Positions 1 through 5,551 are shown, numbered from the stretch's first letter. The stretch: 5,551 nucleotides of DNA from JACDBD01 sp050743385 (GCA_050743385.1 JBOGFJ010000110.1:1-5551); one strand, 5' to 3'. Notes: a model not told the origin generated them from the letters alone. Program-made: numbers and translations.

Positions 1-1016
1 GCCGCGACCGGCTCGGGCTCGGGCGCCCGTGTGTCCACGCGCGCCTTCGCAGTGACAGACCGCTCGCGCAGCGCCCGGTACCGGGGCTCGCGCTCCTTGA
101 GCCACGCGACGATGGGGACGGCCACGAAGATCGACGAGTACGTACCGGTGACGACACCGGCGAACAACGCGAGAGCGAAGTCGCGGAGGGCGATCGCTCC
201 CATGACCCCCGATCCGATGACCAACAGCGACACGATCGGCAGCAACGCGGTGAGGGAGGTGTTGAGCGAGCGCATCAGCACTTCGTTCATCGACCGGTTG
301 ACCATGTCTGTGTAGGTATCTCCGCGCACGGTCCCGAGGGTGGCGGCGTTCTCTCGCACCTTGTCGAACACGACCACGCTGTCGTAGAGCGAGAAGCCGA
401 GGATCGTGAGGAACGCGATGACGGTGGCGGGCGTGACCTCGAAGCCGCCGATGGAGTACACGCCCGCGGTGACGACGACGTCGTGCAGCATGGCGATGAT
501 CATGGCGAGCGCGATCTTCCACTCGAACCGGAACGACAGGTACACGGCGAGGATGGCGAAGAAGATGACCATCGCCCGGAGCGCCTTCTCGCTCACCGTC
601 CTGCCCCAGGTCGGACCGACGGCGCTCACGCTCACCTCGGCCGGCTCGACTCCCCCGTACTCCGCCAGGGCACCGGTGACCTGGTCGCGCTCGGCGACCG
701 GGAGCTCCTCGGCCTGCACCCGCACGGAGTCGCCCCCCAGGGTCTGGACCTTGGCATCGGCCAGGCCGAGGGGGCGGAGTGCGTCGCGCACGTCCTCCAC
801 CGACGGGCTCTTTCCCTCCACCTCGACCTGCCACGACGTCCCGCCCTCGAAGTCGATCCCGAGGTTCAGCCCTCGGCCGAGGAGAGACGCCACACACACG
901 AGGAGCACCGTGCCCGACAGGAGCAGCCACCGCCACGGCCGCCCCGCGATGTCGAAGCTCGTCCGCTCGTGGATGAGGTCGGAGAAGGTGTGACGCGTCC
1001 CGTCGGGCCTACTCAT
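1..1016 (-). CDS. secF: SecF, Sec translocon accessory membrane subunit (C-terminus cut off by window edge)
   Basis: SecF pairs with SecD in the cytoplasmic membrane and uses the proton gradient to help pull preproteins through SecYEG. The frame is open for 338 codons from ATG at 1016 to the window edge, so the C-terminus is missing. Seen in order: a first membrane helix near residues 29-47, the motif GIDFEGGT (53-60), an extracytoplasmic domain ending in VGPTWG (133-138), helix 2 (about 147-162), then helices 3-6 up to about residue 305. The LHDVVVTAGVYS and LGFSLYDSVVVFDKVREN stretches are SecF hallmarks. D212 matches the conserved TM4 aspartate and R249 matches the conserved arginine tied to proton transport in E. 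coli SecF. A charged tail follows, ending in a Glu/Pro alternation. TGGAG lies 9 bases before the ATG. An in-frame GTG at 1031 is an alternative start. The gene lies 69 bases after secD. Confidence 0.96.
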   Translation of the reverse strand, partial: MSRPDGTRHTFSDLIHERTSFDIAGRPWRWLLLSGTVLLVCVASLLGRGLNLGIDFEGGTSWQVEVEGKSPSVEDVRDALRPLGLADAKVQTLGGDSVRVQAEELPVAERDQVTGALAEYGGVEPAEVSVSAVGPTWGRTVSEKALRAMVIFFAILAVYLSFRFEWKIALAMIIAMLHDVVVTAGVYSIGGFEVTPATVIAFLTILGFSLYDSVVVFDKVRENAATLGTVRGDTYTDMVNRSMNEVLMRSLNTSLTALLPIVSLLVIGSGVMGAIALRDFALALFAGVVTGTYSSIFVAVPIVAWLKEREPRYRALRERSVTAKARVDTRAPEPEPVA

Positions 1017-1025
1017 CGGTGTCAG

Positions 1026-1030
1026 CTCCA
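1026..1030 (-). promoter_or_regulatory. Shine-Dalgarno site of secF
   Basis: TGGAG on the minus strand is separated by 9 bases from the ATG at 1016. It supports that ATG over the in-frame GTG at 1031, which it overlaps. It is clearly weaker than the GGAGGTGA just upstream of the bridging ORF at the end of secD. Confidence 0.55.
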
Positions 1031-1038
1031 CTGCGCCT

Positions 1039-1059
1039 GCCGCCGGCTCCGCCGGCGGC
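1039..1059 (-). promoter_or_regulatory. Hairpin in the secD-secF spacer
   Basis: GCCGCCGGC and GCCGGCGGC form a perfect 9-bp all-G/C stem around a 3-base loop (GGA in the mRNA). The hairpin ends 22 bases before the secF ATG and 9 bases before the secF Shine-Dalgarno. No T-run follows it, and an essential co-operonic gene lies directly downstream, so an intrinsic terminator is unlikely. A role in mRNA stability or in setting secF translation is an inference. It lies wholly inside the bridging ORF, so translation of that ORF would melt it. Confidence 0.5.
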
Positions 1060-1085
1060 TACGGCTCCGATTCGTGCCTCTCGGC

Positions 1086-2591
1086 TCATGCGGTCACCTC
1101 CGCCGCGTCGAGACCGGAGGCGATCCCGACATAGCGCGCCCGCAACAGGCCGGGCCGTCGGGCGATCAGCACCACGAGCGGGTGCATGAAGAAGTAGGTG
1201 ACTCCGAGGTCGAGCAGGGTCGCCAGGCCGAGGAAGAACGCGAACCCCCGCACGGAGCCGATGGCGAGCAGGTACAACACCGCCGCGCCGATGAGCGACA
1301 CCAGGTCGGCGGCGAGGATCGTCCGGAAGGAGCTCTTGAAGCCGCGGTCGACCGACGACCGCACGGTTTTGCCGCTCCGGACCTCGTCCTTCAGCCGCTC
1401 GAAGTAGACGATGTAGGAGTCGACGGTGACGCCTACGGACACGATGAGGCCGGTGACGCCGGCCAGCGTCAGCGCGAGCCCGACGGTGTCGCCCAGATAG
1501 GAGACCAGGGCGTACGTCCCGGCCGCGGTCAGCGCCAGGCCCGACAGCACGACCAACGCGAGGATTCGGTAGTACAGGAACATGTAGATGGCGACCAGAG
1601 CGATGCCGATGAGTCCGGCGGTGACGCCGGCCCGAAGCTGGTCGTTCCCCAACGTCGGGGAGACGTTCTCGACCGTCTGCTGGCTCTCGTCGAAGCGCAC
1701 CGGCAGGGCGCCGTACTGGAGAAGACGGGCGAGATCCTCGGCCTCGGTACGGCTGAAATTGCCGGTGATGGAAACGTCGGTATTGAACTCCGGCTCCTGG
1801 AAGGCGGGCGCGGACTGGACGACGCCGTCGAGCACGATCGCGACAGAGTTCTGGGGCGGTGGCTTCGGGAACGACTCGCCCGCGAGCGTGTTGAACTTGT
1901 CGCGCCCGGTGTCTTCGAGCTCCAGGACCACCGAGTAGCCCTGCCCCTGCTGGAACTCGGCGTCGGCGCCGCCGGTGTCGGCCCCGGTCATCGCGGTCGG
2001 CCCCAGGTAGTAGCGGGCGGCCGGGCCCTCCGCGTCTTCTGTGGCGGGGAAGAGCACGCACGCCTCCCGCTCGGCGCGCGCGTTCTCGAACTCGGCCCGA
2101 CGCGTGCTGGGGAGCTGATCGGGAGGAACGGCCTGCACCTGGGTGGGATCGCACGACGCAATCGCCAGCTTGGCGGCGTTCTCGTCGACGGGGACGGTCG
2201 TGGCGGCCGGGTCTGCCGCGGTCGTCGTCGCCGGAGTGCTTGCGTCACCGACGAACGTGAGCACCGGCCGGAACTGGAGCTCGGCGGTTCGGCCCACGAG
2301 GCGCTGAGCCTTGTCGCGGTCCTTCACCCCGGGCAGGTTCACGACCACGTCGCCTCCCTCTCGGGTGACCTCGGCTTCGGAGACGCCGAGCGCGTCGACG
2401 CGGTTGCGGATGATGTCGACGGCGACGTCGAGCGAGCCGGAGGAAGGGTCGCCGACCGGGACGAGACGCACCGAGACCCCACCCTGGAGGTCGAGGCCGA
2501 GCACGGGGCTCTTCCCGGCCACGATGGTGGCGGCCAGCGCTCCGAGGACCACCACGACGGTGGTCACGAGATAGAAGACGTTGCGGCGCAC
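1086..2591 (-). CDS. secD: SecD, Sec translocon accessory membrane subunit
   Basis: SecD works with SecF and YajC at SecYEG and couples proton flow to late steps of protein export. The 501-residue protein has an N-terminal membrane helix (about 5-24), the SecD motif GLDLQGG (32-38), a large extracytoplasmic domain, SPTLG (311-315), and five C-terminal helices (about 322-477). D391 in TM4, within VTVDSYIVYFERLKDE, matches the conserved membrane aspartate of the family. This stretch resembles the actinobacterial form of SecD. The extracytoplasmic domain holds an Ala/Thr/Pro-rich segment (about 116-135) and two cysteines (C147, C178). The GTG start follows the yajC stop by 9 bases, is preceded in frame by that same TGA, and has no clear Shine-Dalgarno. 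Translation probably depends on coupling to yajC. Confidence 0.97.
   Translation of the reverse strand: MRRNVFYLVTTVVVVLGALAATIVAGKSPVLGLDLQGGVSVRLVPVGDPSSGSLDVAVDIIRNRVDALGVSEAEVTREGGDVVVNLPGVKDRDKAQRLVGRTAELQFRPVLTFVGDASTPATTTAADPAATTVPVDENAAKLAIASCDPTQVQAVPPDQLPSTRRAEFENARAEREACVLFPATEDAEGPAARYYLGPTAMTGADTGGADAEFQQGQGYSVVLELEDTGRDKFNTLAGESFPKPPPQNSVAIVLDGVVQSAPAFQEPEFNTDVSITGNFSRTEAEDLARLLQYGALPVRFDESQQTVENVSPTLGNDQLRAGVTAGLIGIALVAIYMFLYYRILALVVLSGLALTAAGTYALVSYLGDTVGLALTLAGVTGLIVSVGVTVDSYIVYFERLKDEVRSGKTVRSSVDRGFKSSFRTILAADLVSLIGAAVLYLLAIGSVRGFAFFLGLATLLDLGVTYFFMHPLVVLIARRPGLLRARYVGIASGLDAAEVTA
1094..1101 (-). promoter_or_regulatory. Perfect Shine-Dalgarno at the 3' end of secD
   Basis: GGAGGTGA matches eight bases complementary to the canonical 16S rRNA 3' end. 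Its GGAGG core sits 7 bases before the ATG at 1089. It overlaps the last codons of secD (Glu-Val-Thr-Ala). It serves the bridging ORF and not the secF ATG, which is 77 bases further on. Confidence 0.6.
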
Positions 2592-2600
2592 GGGGTCGCG

Positions 2601-2915
2601 TCAGCCGGCCGTGCCGTCGTCGAGGGAGCGGGTCTCGCCGTCGGCCTCGTCCGCCGGCGGCGGGACGACACGCGACGCGACGGCTCGGCGAGCGAGCCGG
2701 ACCACCACACCGTCGGCGATCTCGAGCCGGAGCACGTCGTCGTCGTCGATGGCGCGGATCGTCCCGTGGATGCCCCCCGAGCTGATGATCTCGTCGCCGA
2801 CCTCGAGGCTGGCCACGAGCGCGCGATGAGCCGCCAGCTGGCGGCGCTGGGGGCGCACCACGAGCAGGAAGAACGCGACGACGAGGAGCAGGAGGTACAG
2901 GAGGGCGATCTGCAT
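2601..2915 (-). CDS. yajC: YajC, small Sec translocon subunit
   Basis: YajC is a small single-span membrane protein that associates with SecDF. The 104-residue product is close to the usual family length (about 110 in E. coli). It begins with a hydrophobic helix (about 2-20) followed directly by the basic RPQRRQ motif. The soluble domain carries LEVGDEIISSGGIHGTI (37-53), typical of YajC, and the C-terminus is acidic and Pro/Asp-rich. Its reading frame stays open far upstream through ruvB and ruvA, so the start is chosen by homology: this ATG places the membrane helix at the N-terminus as expected. No Shine-Dalgarno is visible in the 38-base gap after ruvB. A TAGCAT hexamer overlapping the ruvB stop (2951-2956) could be a weak internal -10, though no -35 is seen. 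Confidence 0.95.
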   Translation of the reverse strand: MQIALLYLLLLVVAFFLLVVRPQRRQLAAHRALVASLEVGDEIISSGGIHGTIRAIDDDDVLRLEIADGVVVRLARRAVASRVVPPPADEADGETRSLDDGTAG

Positions 2916-2953
2916 GGGGTTCGAACGGGACCGGTGCCCGCAACGCGGCGATG

Positions 2954-3988
2954 CTACCGGTCGAAGAGGCCGGCGGCGGTGTCGCCCCGCCCCGGCGGTG
3001 CCGTCAGCCCGAGGTGCTCGAACGCCGCTGCGGTCGCCACCCGTCCGCGGGGGGTGCGCTGGAGCAGGCCCTCCTTGAGCAGGAACGGCTCGTACACGTC
3101 TTCTACCGTCTCGGGCTCCTCGTGCACGGCCACCGCGAGCGTGTTGAGCCCCACGGGCTGGCCGGTGAACGTGCCACACAGCGCGACGAGGATCGCCCGG
3201 TCGACCTTGTCGAGGCCGCGTTCGTCGACCTCGAAGAGCGCCAGCGCGTCGCGCGCGGTCGCAGCGCTGACGCTGCCGTCGCCGCGCACCTCGGCGTAGT
3301 CGCGCACCCGCTTGAGCAGGCGGTTGGCGATGCGGGGCGTGCCCCGCGCGCGACGGGCGATCTCGTGCGCGCCGTCGTCGGCGAGCGGCACGCCGAGGAT
3401 CCCGGCGGTGCGGGTGACGATCGCGACCAGCTCGTCGGGCGCGTAGTAGTCGAGCCGGGCGACGAAGCCGAACCGGTCGCGCAGCGGACCGGTGATGAGC
3501 CCGGTGCGGGTCGTGGCGCCGACGAGCGTGAACCGCGGCAGGTCGAGCCGGATCGAGCGTGCCGACGGACCCTTGCCGATGACGATGTCGAGCTGGAAGT
3601 CCTCCATCGCGGGATAGAGCACCTCCTCCACCATCCGCGGCAGGCGGTGGACCTCGTCGACGAAGAGGACGTCGCCGTCGTCGAGGTTCGTGAGGATGGC
3701 GGCGAGGTCGCCGGCTCGTTCGAGCGCGGGACCGCTCGTGACCCGCAGGCCGACGTCGAGCTCGGCGGCGACGATGCCGGAGAGCGTGGTCTTGCCGACT
3801 CCCGGCGGCCCGGCGAACAGGAGGTGGTCGACCGCCTGGCCGCGACCGCGCGCGGCCGCCAGCATGATCTCCAGGTGCTCCTTGAGCCGGGGCTGACCGA
3901 CGAACTCGTCGAGTCGACGAGGCCGCAGTGTCGTCTCCTCGGCGGCCTCGACCGGGTCGGCGGCGGCGTTCAGGATCTCCTCCCTCAT
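2954..3988 (-). CDS. ruvB: RuvB, Holliday junction branch-migration ATPase
   Basis: RuvB is the AAA+ hexameric motor that pumps DNA through the RuvA-bound Holliday junction. The 344-residue protein has the RuvB entry LRPRRLDEFVGQ (21-32), Walker A GPPGVGKTT (60-68), Walker B DVLFVDE (106-112), and the beta-hairpin region that contacts RuvA (about 130-150). Sensor 1 lies in GATTRTG (157-163), the arginine finger is R170 in GPLRDRFG, and sensor 2 is R219 in GTPRIANRL. The C-terminal winged-helix domain follows, with RTPRGR at 311-316. All expected catalytic residues are present and the length is normal. The ATG lies 9 bases after the ruvA stop with only a weak AGG upstream. A strong Shine-Dalgarno-like AGGGAGGAG occurs within codons 2-4, just after the start. 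Confidence 0.98.
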   Translation of the reverse strand: MREEILNAAADPVEAAEETTLRPRRLDEFVGQPRLKEHLEIMLAAARGRGQAVDHLLFAGPPGVGKTTLSGIVAAELDVGLRVTSGPALERAGDLAAILTNLDDGDVLFVDEVHRLPRMVEEVLYPAMEDFQLDIVIGKGPSARSIRLDLPRFTLVGATTRTGLITGPLRDRFGFVARLDYYAPDELVAIVTRTAGILGVPLADDGAHEIARRARGTPRIANRLLKRVRDYAEVRGDGSVSAATARDALALFEVDERGLDKVDRAILVALCGTFTGQPVGLNTLAVAVHEEPETVEDVYEPFLLKEGLLQRTPRGRVATAAAFEHLGLTAPPGRGDTAAGLFDR

Positions 3989-3997
3989 CGCACGCGC

Positions 3998-4585
3998 CTA
4001 CACACGGCTGACGGCCAGCATCTTGAGGGCATTGCGCAAGAGCTCTTCGACCGAGCCGTCGCCGTCGATCTGGGCCAGGACGTCGCGTACCTCGTCGGGC
4101 TCGTAGCCGAGTCCCGAGAGCGCGGCCCGTACCTCGGAGCGAGCCGACGGCATTGCCGTCAGATCGACGGCCTCGACGTCGGGGACGTCGAGCCGGGCCT
4201 TCAGCTCCACGGCCAGTCGCTGCGCGGTGCGCTTCCCGACCCCGGGCACGAGCGTGAGCGCGTCGATGTCGTCGTCGACCAGCGCGCGCTGCAGTGCGGT
4301 TGGCGAGTGCACCGAGAGGATCGCGAGGGCGAGCTTCGGCCCCACGCCACTGGCGCCGATGAGCACCTCGAACGTGTCGCGCTCTTCCCGGGAGGGGAAC
4401 CCGTAGAGCACCAGCGCGTCGTCGCGCACGTGCAGATGGGTGAACAAGAACGCGCCCGCCCCGGGTGTGAGCGCCGGCACTGCACTCAGCGGCACGAGCA
4501 CGCGGTAGCCGACCCCACCGACCTCGACGAGCACCTCGCCGGCAGCCGAACGCTCGAGCACGCTCCCGCGCACCGACCCGATCAC
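3998..4585 (-). CDS. ruvA: RuvA, Holliday junction DNA-binding subunit
   Basis: RuvA tetramers hold the Holliday junction in a square-planar form and load RuvB onto it. The 195-residue product starts at GTG (4585) and reads (M)IGSVRG, matching the usual RuvA N-terminus. It has an N-terminal OB-fold domain (about 1-64), then two helix-hairpin-helix motifs, LIGASGVGPKLA (75-86) and LTLVPGVGKRTAQRLA (110-125). A short linker leads to the C-terminal domain that contacts RuvB (about 146-195). Length is typical. The start overlaps the ruvC stop as GTGA, and AAGGAGG lies 4 bases upstream inside the last ruvC codons, so the two genes are translationally coupled. The same frame stays open upstream of this GTG through ruvC, but the homology and the Shine-Dalgarno fix the start here. 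Confidence 0.97.
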   Translation of the reverse strand: MIGSVRGSVLERSAAGEVLVEVGGVGYRVLVPLSAVPALTPGAGAFLFTHLHVRDDALVLYGFPSREERDTFEVLIGASGVGPKLALAILSVHSPTALQRALVDDDIDALTLVPGVGKRTAQRLAVELKARLDVPDVEAVDLTAMPSARSEVRAALSGLGYEPDEVRDVLAQIDGDGSVEELLRNALKMLAVSRV

Positions 4586-5109
4586 GTGTCCTCCTTGGAG
4601 ACGGCGGCGGCGACGGCTTCGCGCAGGCTTCCACCCCAGGCGTGACAGACGGCGAGGCCGAGCGCGTCGGCCGCGTCCGCCGGCCGGGGTGGCGCGTCGA
4701 GCCCGAGGACCCGGGCGACCATCTCCTGGACCTGCACCTTGGTGGCGTCGCCGTACCCCGCCACCGCCAGCTTCACCTCGTTGGGGCTGTAGTACGTGAC
4801 CGGCACGCCCGCACGGGCGGCGACCGCGAGCGCGAGCCCGCTGGCCTGACCCACCGACATCGCGGTGCGCACGTTCGCCTGGAACAGCACCCGCTCGACG
4901 GCCATCGCGGCCGGGCGGAGCTCGCGCACGAGCGCCTCGAGCTCGCGCTCGAGATCGGCGAGGCGATTCGGCAGCGGGTCGGCAGGGGACGTGCGGACCA
5001 CCCCACACGCCCGGGCCTCGAGGTGCCCGCGCGCGCCTTCGACCGCGCCGTAGCCGCAGCACGAGACGCCCGGGTCGATGCCCAGGACCGGGCCCGCCGG
5101 ATCGAACAC
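4582..5109 (-). CDS. ruvC: RuvC, Holliday junction resolvase
   Basis: RuvC is the dimeric, magnesium-dependent endonuclease that nicks Holliday junctions symmetrically after RuvAB branch migration. The 175-residue protein is close to the E. coli length (173). It shows GIDPG (10-14), VERVLFQANVRTAMSVGQA (71-89), and PADAADALGLA (143-153). The four catalytic acids are in place: D12, E72, D145 and D148, matching D7, E66, D138 and D141 of E. coli RuvC. The start is GTG at 5109, giving a normal short N-terminus before the first catalytic Asp. No clear Shine-Dalgarno precedes it. A TANNNT hexamer ends 7 bases before the GTG, which suggests a leaderless transcript. It is probably the first gene of the cluster seen here. 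Confidence 0.97.
   Translation of the reverse strand: MFDPAGPVLGIDPGVSCCGYGAVEGARGHLEARACGVVRTSPADPLPNRLADLERELEALVRELRPAAMAVERVLFQANVRTAMSVGQASGLALAVAARAGVPVTYYSPNEVKLAVAGYGDATKVQVQEMVARVLGLDAPPRPADAADALGLAVCHAWGGSLREAVAAAVSKEDT
4590..4596 (-). promoter_or_regulatory. Shine-Dalgarno site of ruvA
   Basis: AAGGAGG lies in the final ruvC codons (Lys-Glu-Asp), 4 bases before the ruvA GTG. It is one of the two strongest ribosome binding sites in the window and decides the ruvA start, whose reading frame otherwise continues upstream. Confidence 0.8.
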
Positions 5110-5116
5110 GGGTTCG

Positions 5117-5122
5117 AGCCTA
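5117..5122 (-). promoter_or_regulatory. Possible -10 element for a leaderless ruvC transcript
   Basis: TAGGCT on the minus strand fits the actinobacterial TANNNT -10 pattern. Seven bases separate it from the ruvC GTG, the usual distance to a transcription start, so the mRNA could begin at or next to the start codon. I see no convincing -35 at 16-18 bases upstream. A six-base match in a GC-rich gap is weak evidence on its own. The lack of a ribosome binding site before ruvC adds some support. Confidence 0.35.
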
Positions 5123-5161
5123 CGGGTCGATCGGCTGCGATTGGTGGATGCCGCTGCGCCT

Positions 5162-5180
5162 CCCGGCGGTCAGCGCCGGG
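5162..5180 (-). terminator. GC-rich hairpin after the upstream gene, possible terminator
   Basis: CCCGGCG and CGCCGGG pair as a perfect 7-bp stem around a 5-base loop (CTGAC in the minus-strand transcript). The hairpin begins 20 bases after the stop of the upstream gene and lies before the putative ruvC promoter, which is where a terminator would be expected. No T-run follows on either strand, so it would have to be a non-canonical hairpin terminator or an mRNA end-stabilising element. Confidence 0.4.
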
Positions 5181-5200
5181 TACGGATCCGCTTCGTGTCG

Positions 5201-5551
5201 CTACAGCCGATCGAACGCGAGCCGGGCGAGCTCCTCAGACGGGCCGGCGTCGAACACCCCCGAGAGGAAGAAGACGGTCCTCCGGTTCTTCAGGACCCAG
5301 ATCTGACCCGAGGGCGTGGAGAACGCCCGCCTCCCCAGGTCGGCGACGTCGGTGACGTCGCTCTCCCGGTAGAGGGCTTCGGCGTCGTCGTACTCCGGTC
5401 GCGCCTCCCGGCCGCGGAACAGCGCGAGCACCAACCCGCCGCCGTCAGCGCCGGCAAGCTCCCAGAAGCAGCCCGAGTCGCCGATCCCCAGCTCCTCGCG
5501 CTCGCGGACGTCCTCGCCGAGGACGTCCGCGATCTCGGCGCGCTTCAGCAG
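5201..5551 (-). CDS. Unrecognised protein, C-terminal part; possibly a secreted or lipoprotein domain (DUF3558-like style)
   Basis: This frame is open from the window edge to TAG at 5201, giving 116 residues without the N-terminus. I do not recognise a specific gene. The visible part starts LLKRAEIADVLGE, has a cysteine followed by aromatic residues in SGCFWEL, then VTDVADLGRRAF and GQIWVLKNRRTVFFLSG. It ends in a helical SEELARLAFDRL. This layout recalls small actinobacterial extracytoplasmic domains of the DUF3558 type, but that is style-based inference. Whether a signal peptide or lipobox exists cannot be seen. A TTG at 5434 could serve as a start, but homology-like features continue upstream of it, so the gene very likely begins outside the window. 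Codon use matches the neighbours. It runs in the same direction as ruvC, 91 bases upstream. Confidence 0.75.
   Translation of the reverse strand: MLKRAEIADVLGEDVREREELGIGDSGCFWELAGADGGGLVLALFRGREARPEYDDAEALYRESDVTDVADLGRRAFSTPSGQIWVLKNRRTVFFLSGVFDAGPSEELARLAFDRL

Larger units (their letters stand above)
1009..1089 (-). other. 26-codon bridging ORF between secD and secF
   Basis: An ATG at 1089 overlaps the secD stop as ATGA and opens a 26-codon frame that ends at TAG (1011-1009), five bases past the secF start codon. It is preceded by a perfect Shine-Dalgarno with good spacing. Only 16 of its 26 codons end in G or C, well below the neighbouring genes, and the peptide is rich in Gly, Ala and Arg with no recognisable domain. 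A conserved protein product is therefore unlikely. Ribosomes leaving secD could restart here and be delivered to secF. The alternative is that an indel in the spacer disguises an extended SecF N-terminus, because this frame is offset by one base from secF. Confidence 0.4.

Noticed and set aside
1039..1059. Intrinsic terminator between secD and secF
   Set aside because: The stem is strong, but no T-run follows and secF, a partner subunit of SecD, lies directly downstream, so termination here makes little sense.
2913..2940. GGTTCGAAC resembling a tRNA T-loop near the yajC start
   Set aside because: The flanking bases do not pair as a T-stem on either strand, and no acceptor or anticodon arm fits in the 38-base gap.
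483..3299. A 938-codon open frame on the plus strand, antisense to secF, secD, yajC and ruvB
   Set aside because: It lies opposite four clearly recognised genes and its translation is rich in Arg, Glu, His, Gly and Asp without domains. Long stop-free antisense frames are expected in GC-rich coding DNA.
2601..4634. A 677-codon minus-strand frame that ends with the YajC sequence
   Set aside because: Only the last 104 codons resemble a protein family. The upstream part is an Arg-rich out-of-frame reading of ruvB and ruvA, so it is not a giant YajC fusion.
2951..4645. A 564-codon plus-strand open frame opposite ruvB and ruvA
   Set aside because: It has the same low-complexity, charge-rich translation as other antisense shadows and runs entirely over well-supported genes.
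5201..5434. A complete 77-residue small protein starting at TTG 5434
   Set aside because: The frame stays open to the window edge and the upstream residues, including the SGCFWEL stretch, look like part of the same domain. It is therefore the end of a longer gene.

Overview
This GC-rich window carries one minus-strand gene cluster in the order ruvC, ruvA, ruvB, yajC, secD, secF, read from right to left. The gene order, the frequent GTG starts, the strong G/C preference at codon third positions, and an actinobacterial-type SecD (TM4 reads VDSYIVYFER where E. coli-type proteins read VDANVLIFER) all point to an actinomycete. A member of Acidimicrobiia is my best guess, but that rests on recollection of protein style and not on a search.

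Layout. Positions 5551-5201 hold the 3' part of an unrecognised gene, probably encoding a secreted or lipoprotein-like domain. A 91-base intergenic gap follows, with a GC-rich hairpin and a possible -10 element placed so that the ruvC transcript could be leaderless. Next come ruvC (5109-4582), ruvA (4585-3998, GTGA overlap with ruvC) and ruvB (3988-2954, 9 bases after ruvA). After a 38-base gap comes yajC (2915-2601), then secD (2591-1086, 9 bases after yajC). A 69-base spacer follows, and then secF (1016 to beyond position 1, so its C-terminus is missing). All genes lie on the minus strand, and no plus-strand gene is supported.

Function. RuvA and RuvB form the Holliday-junction branch-migration motor and RuvC is the resolvase, so the right half is a complete RuvABC recombination-repair unit. 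YajC, SecD and SecF are the accessory membrane complex of the Sec translocon, which uses the proton motive force to pull secreted proteins through SecYEG. The two groups are functionally unrelated but are commonly adjacent in actinobacteria.

I see no mobile element, CRISPR array, RNA gene or clearly new system. The most unusual spot is the secD-secF spacer. There a full-strength Shine-Dalgarno (GGAGGTGA) precedes an ATG that overlaps the secD stop. That ATG opens a 26-codon ORF which runs through a perfect 9-bp hairpin and ends just inside secF. It looks like a translational bridge between secD and secF, or alternatively the trace of a frameshift that hides the true SecF N-terminus.
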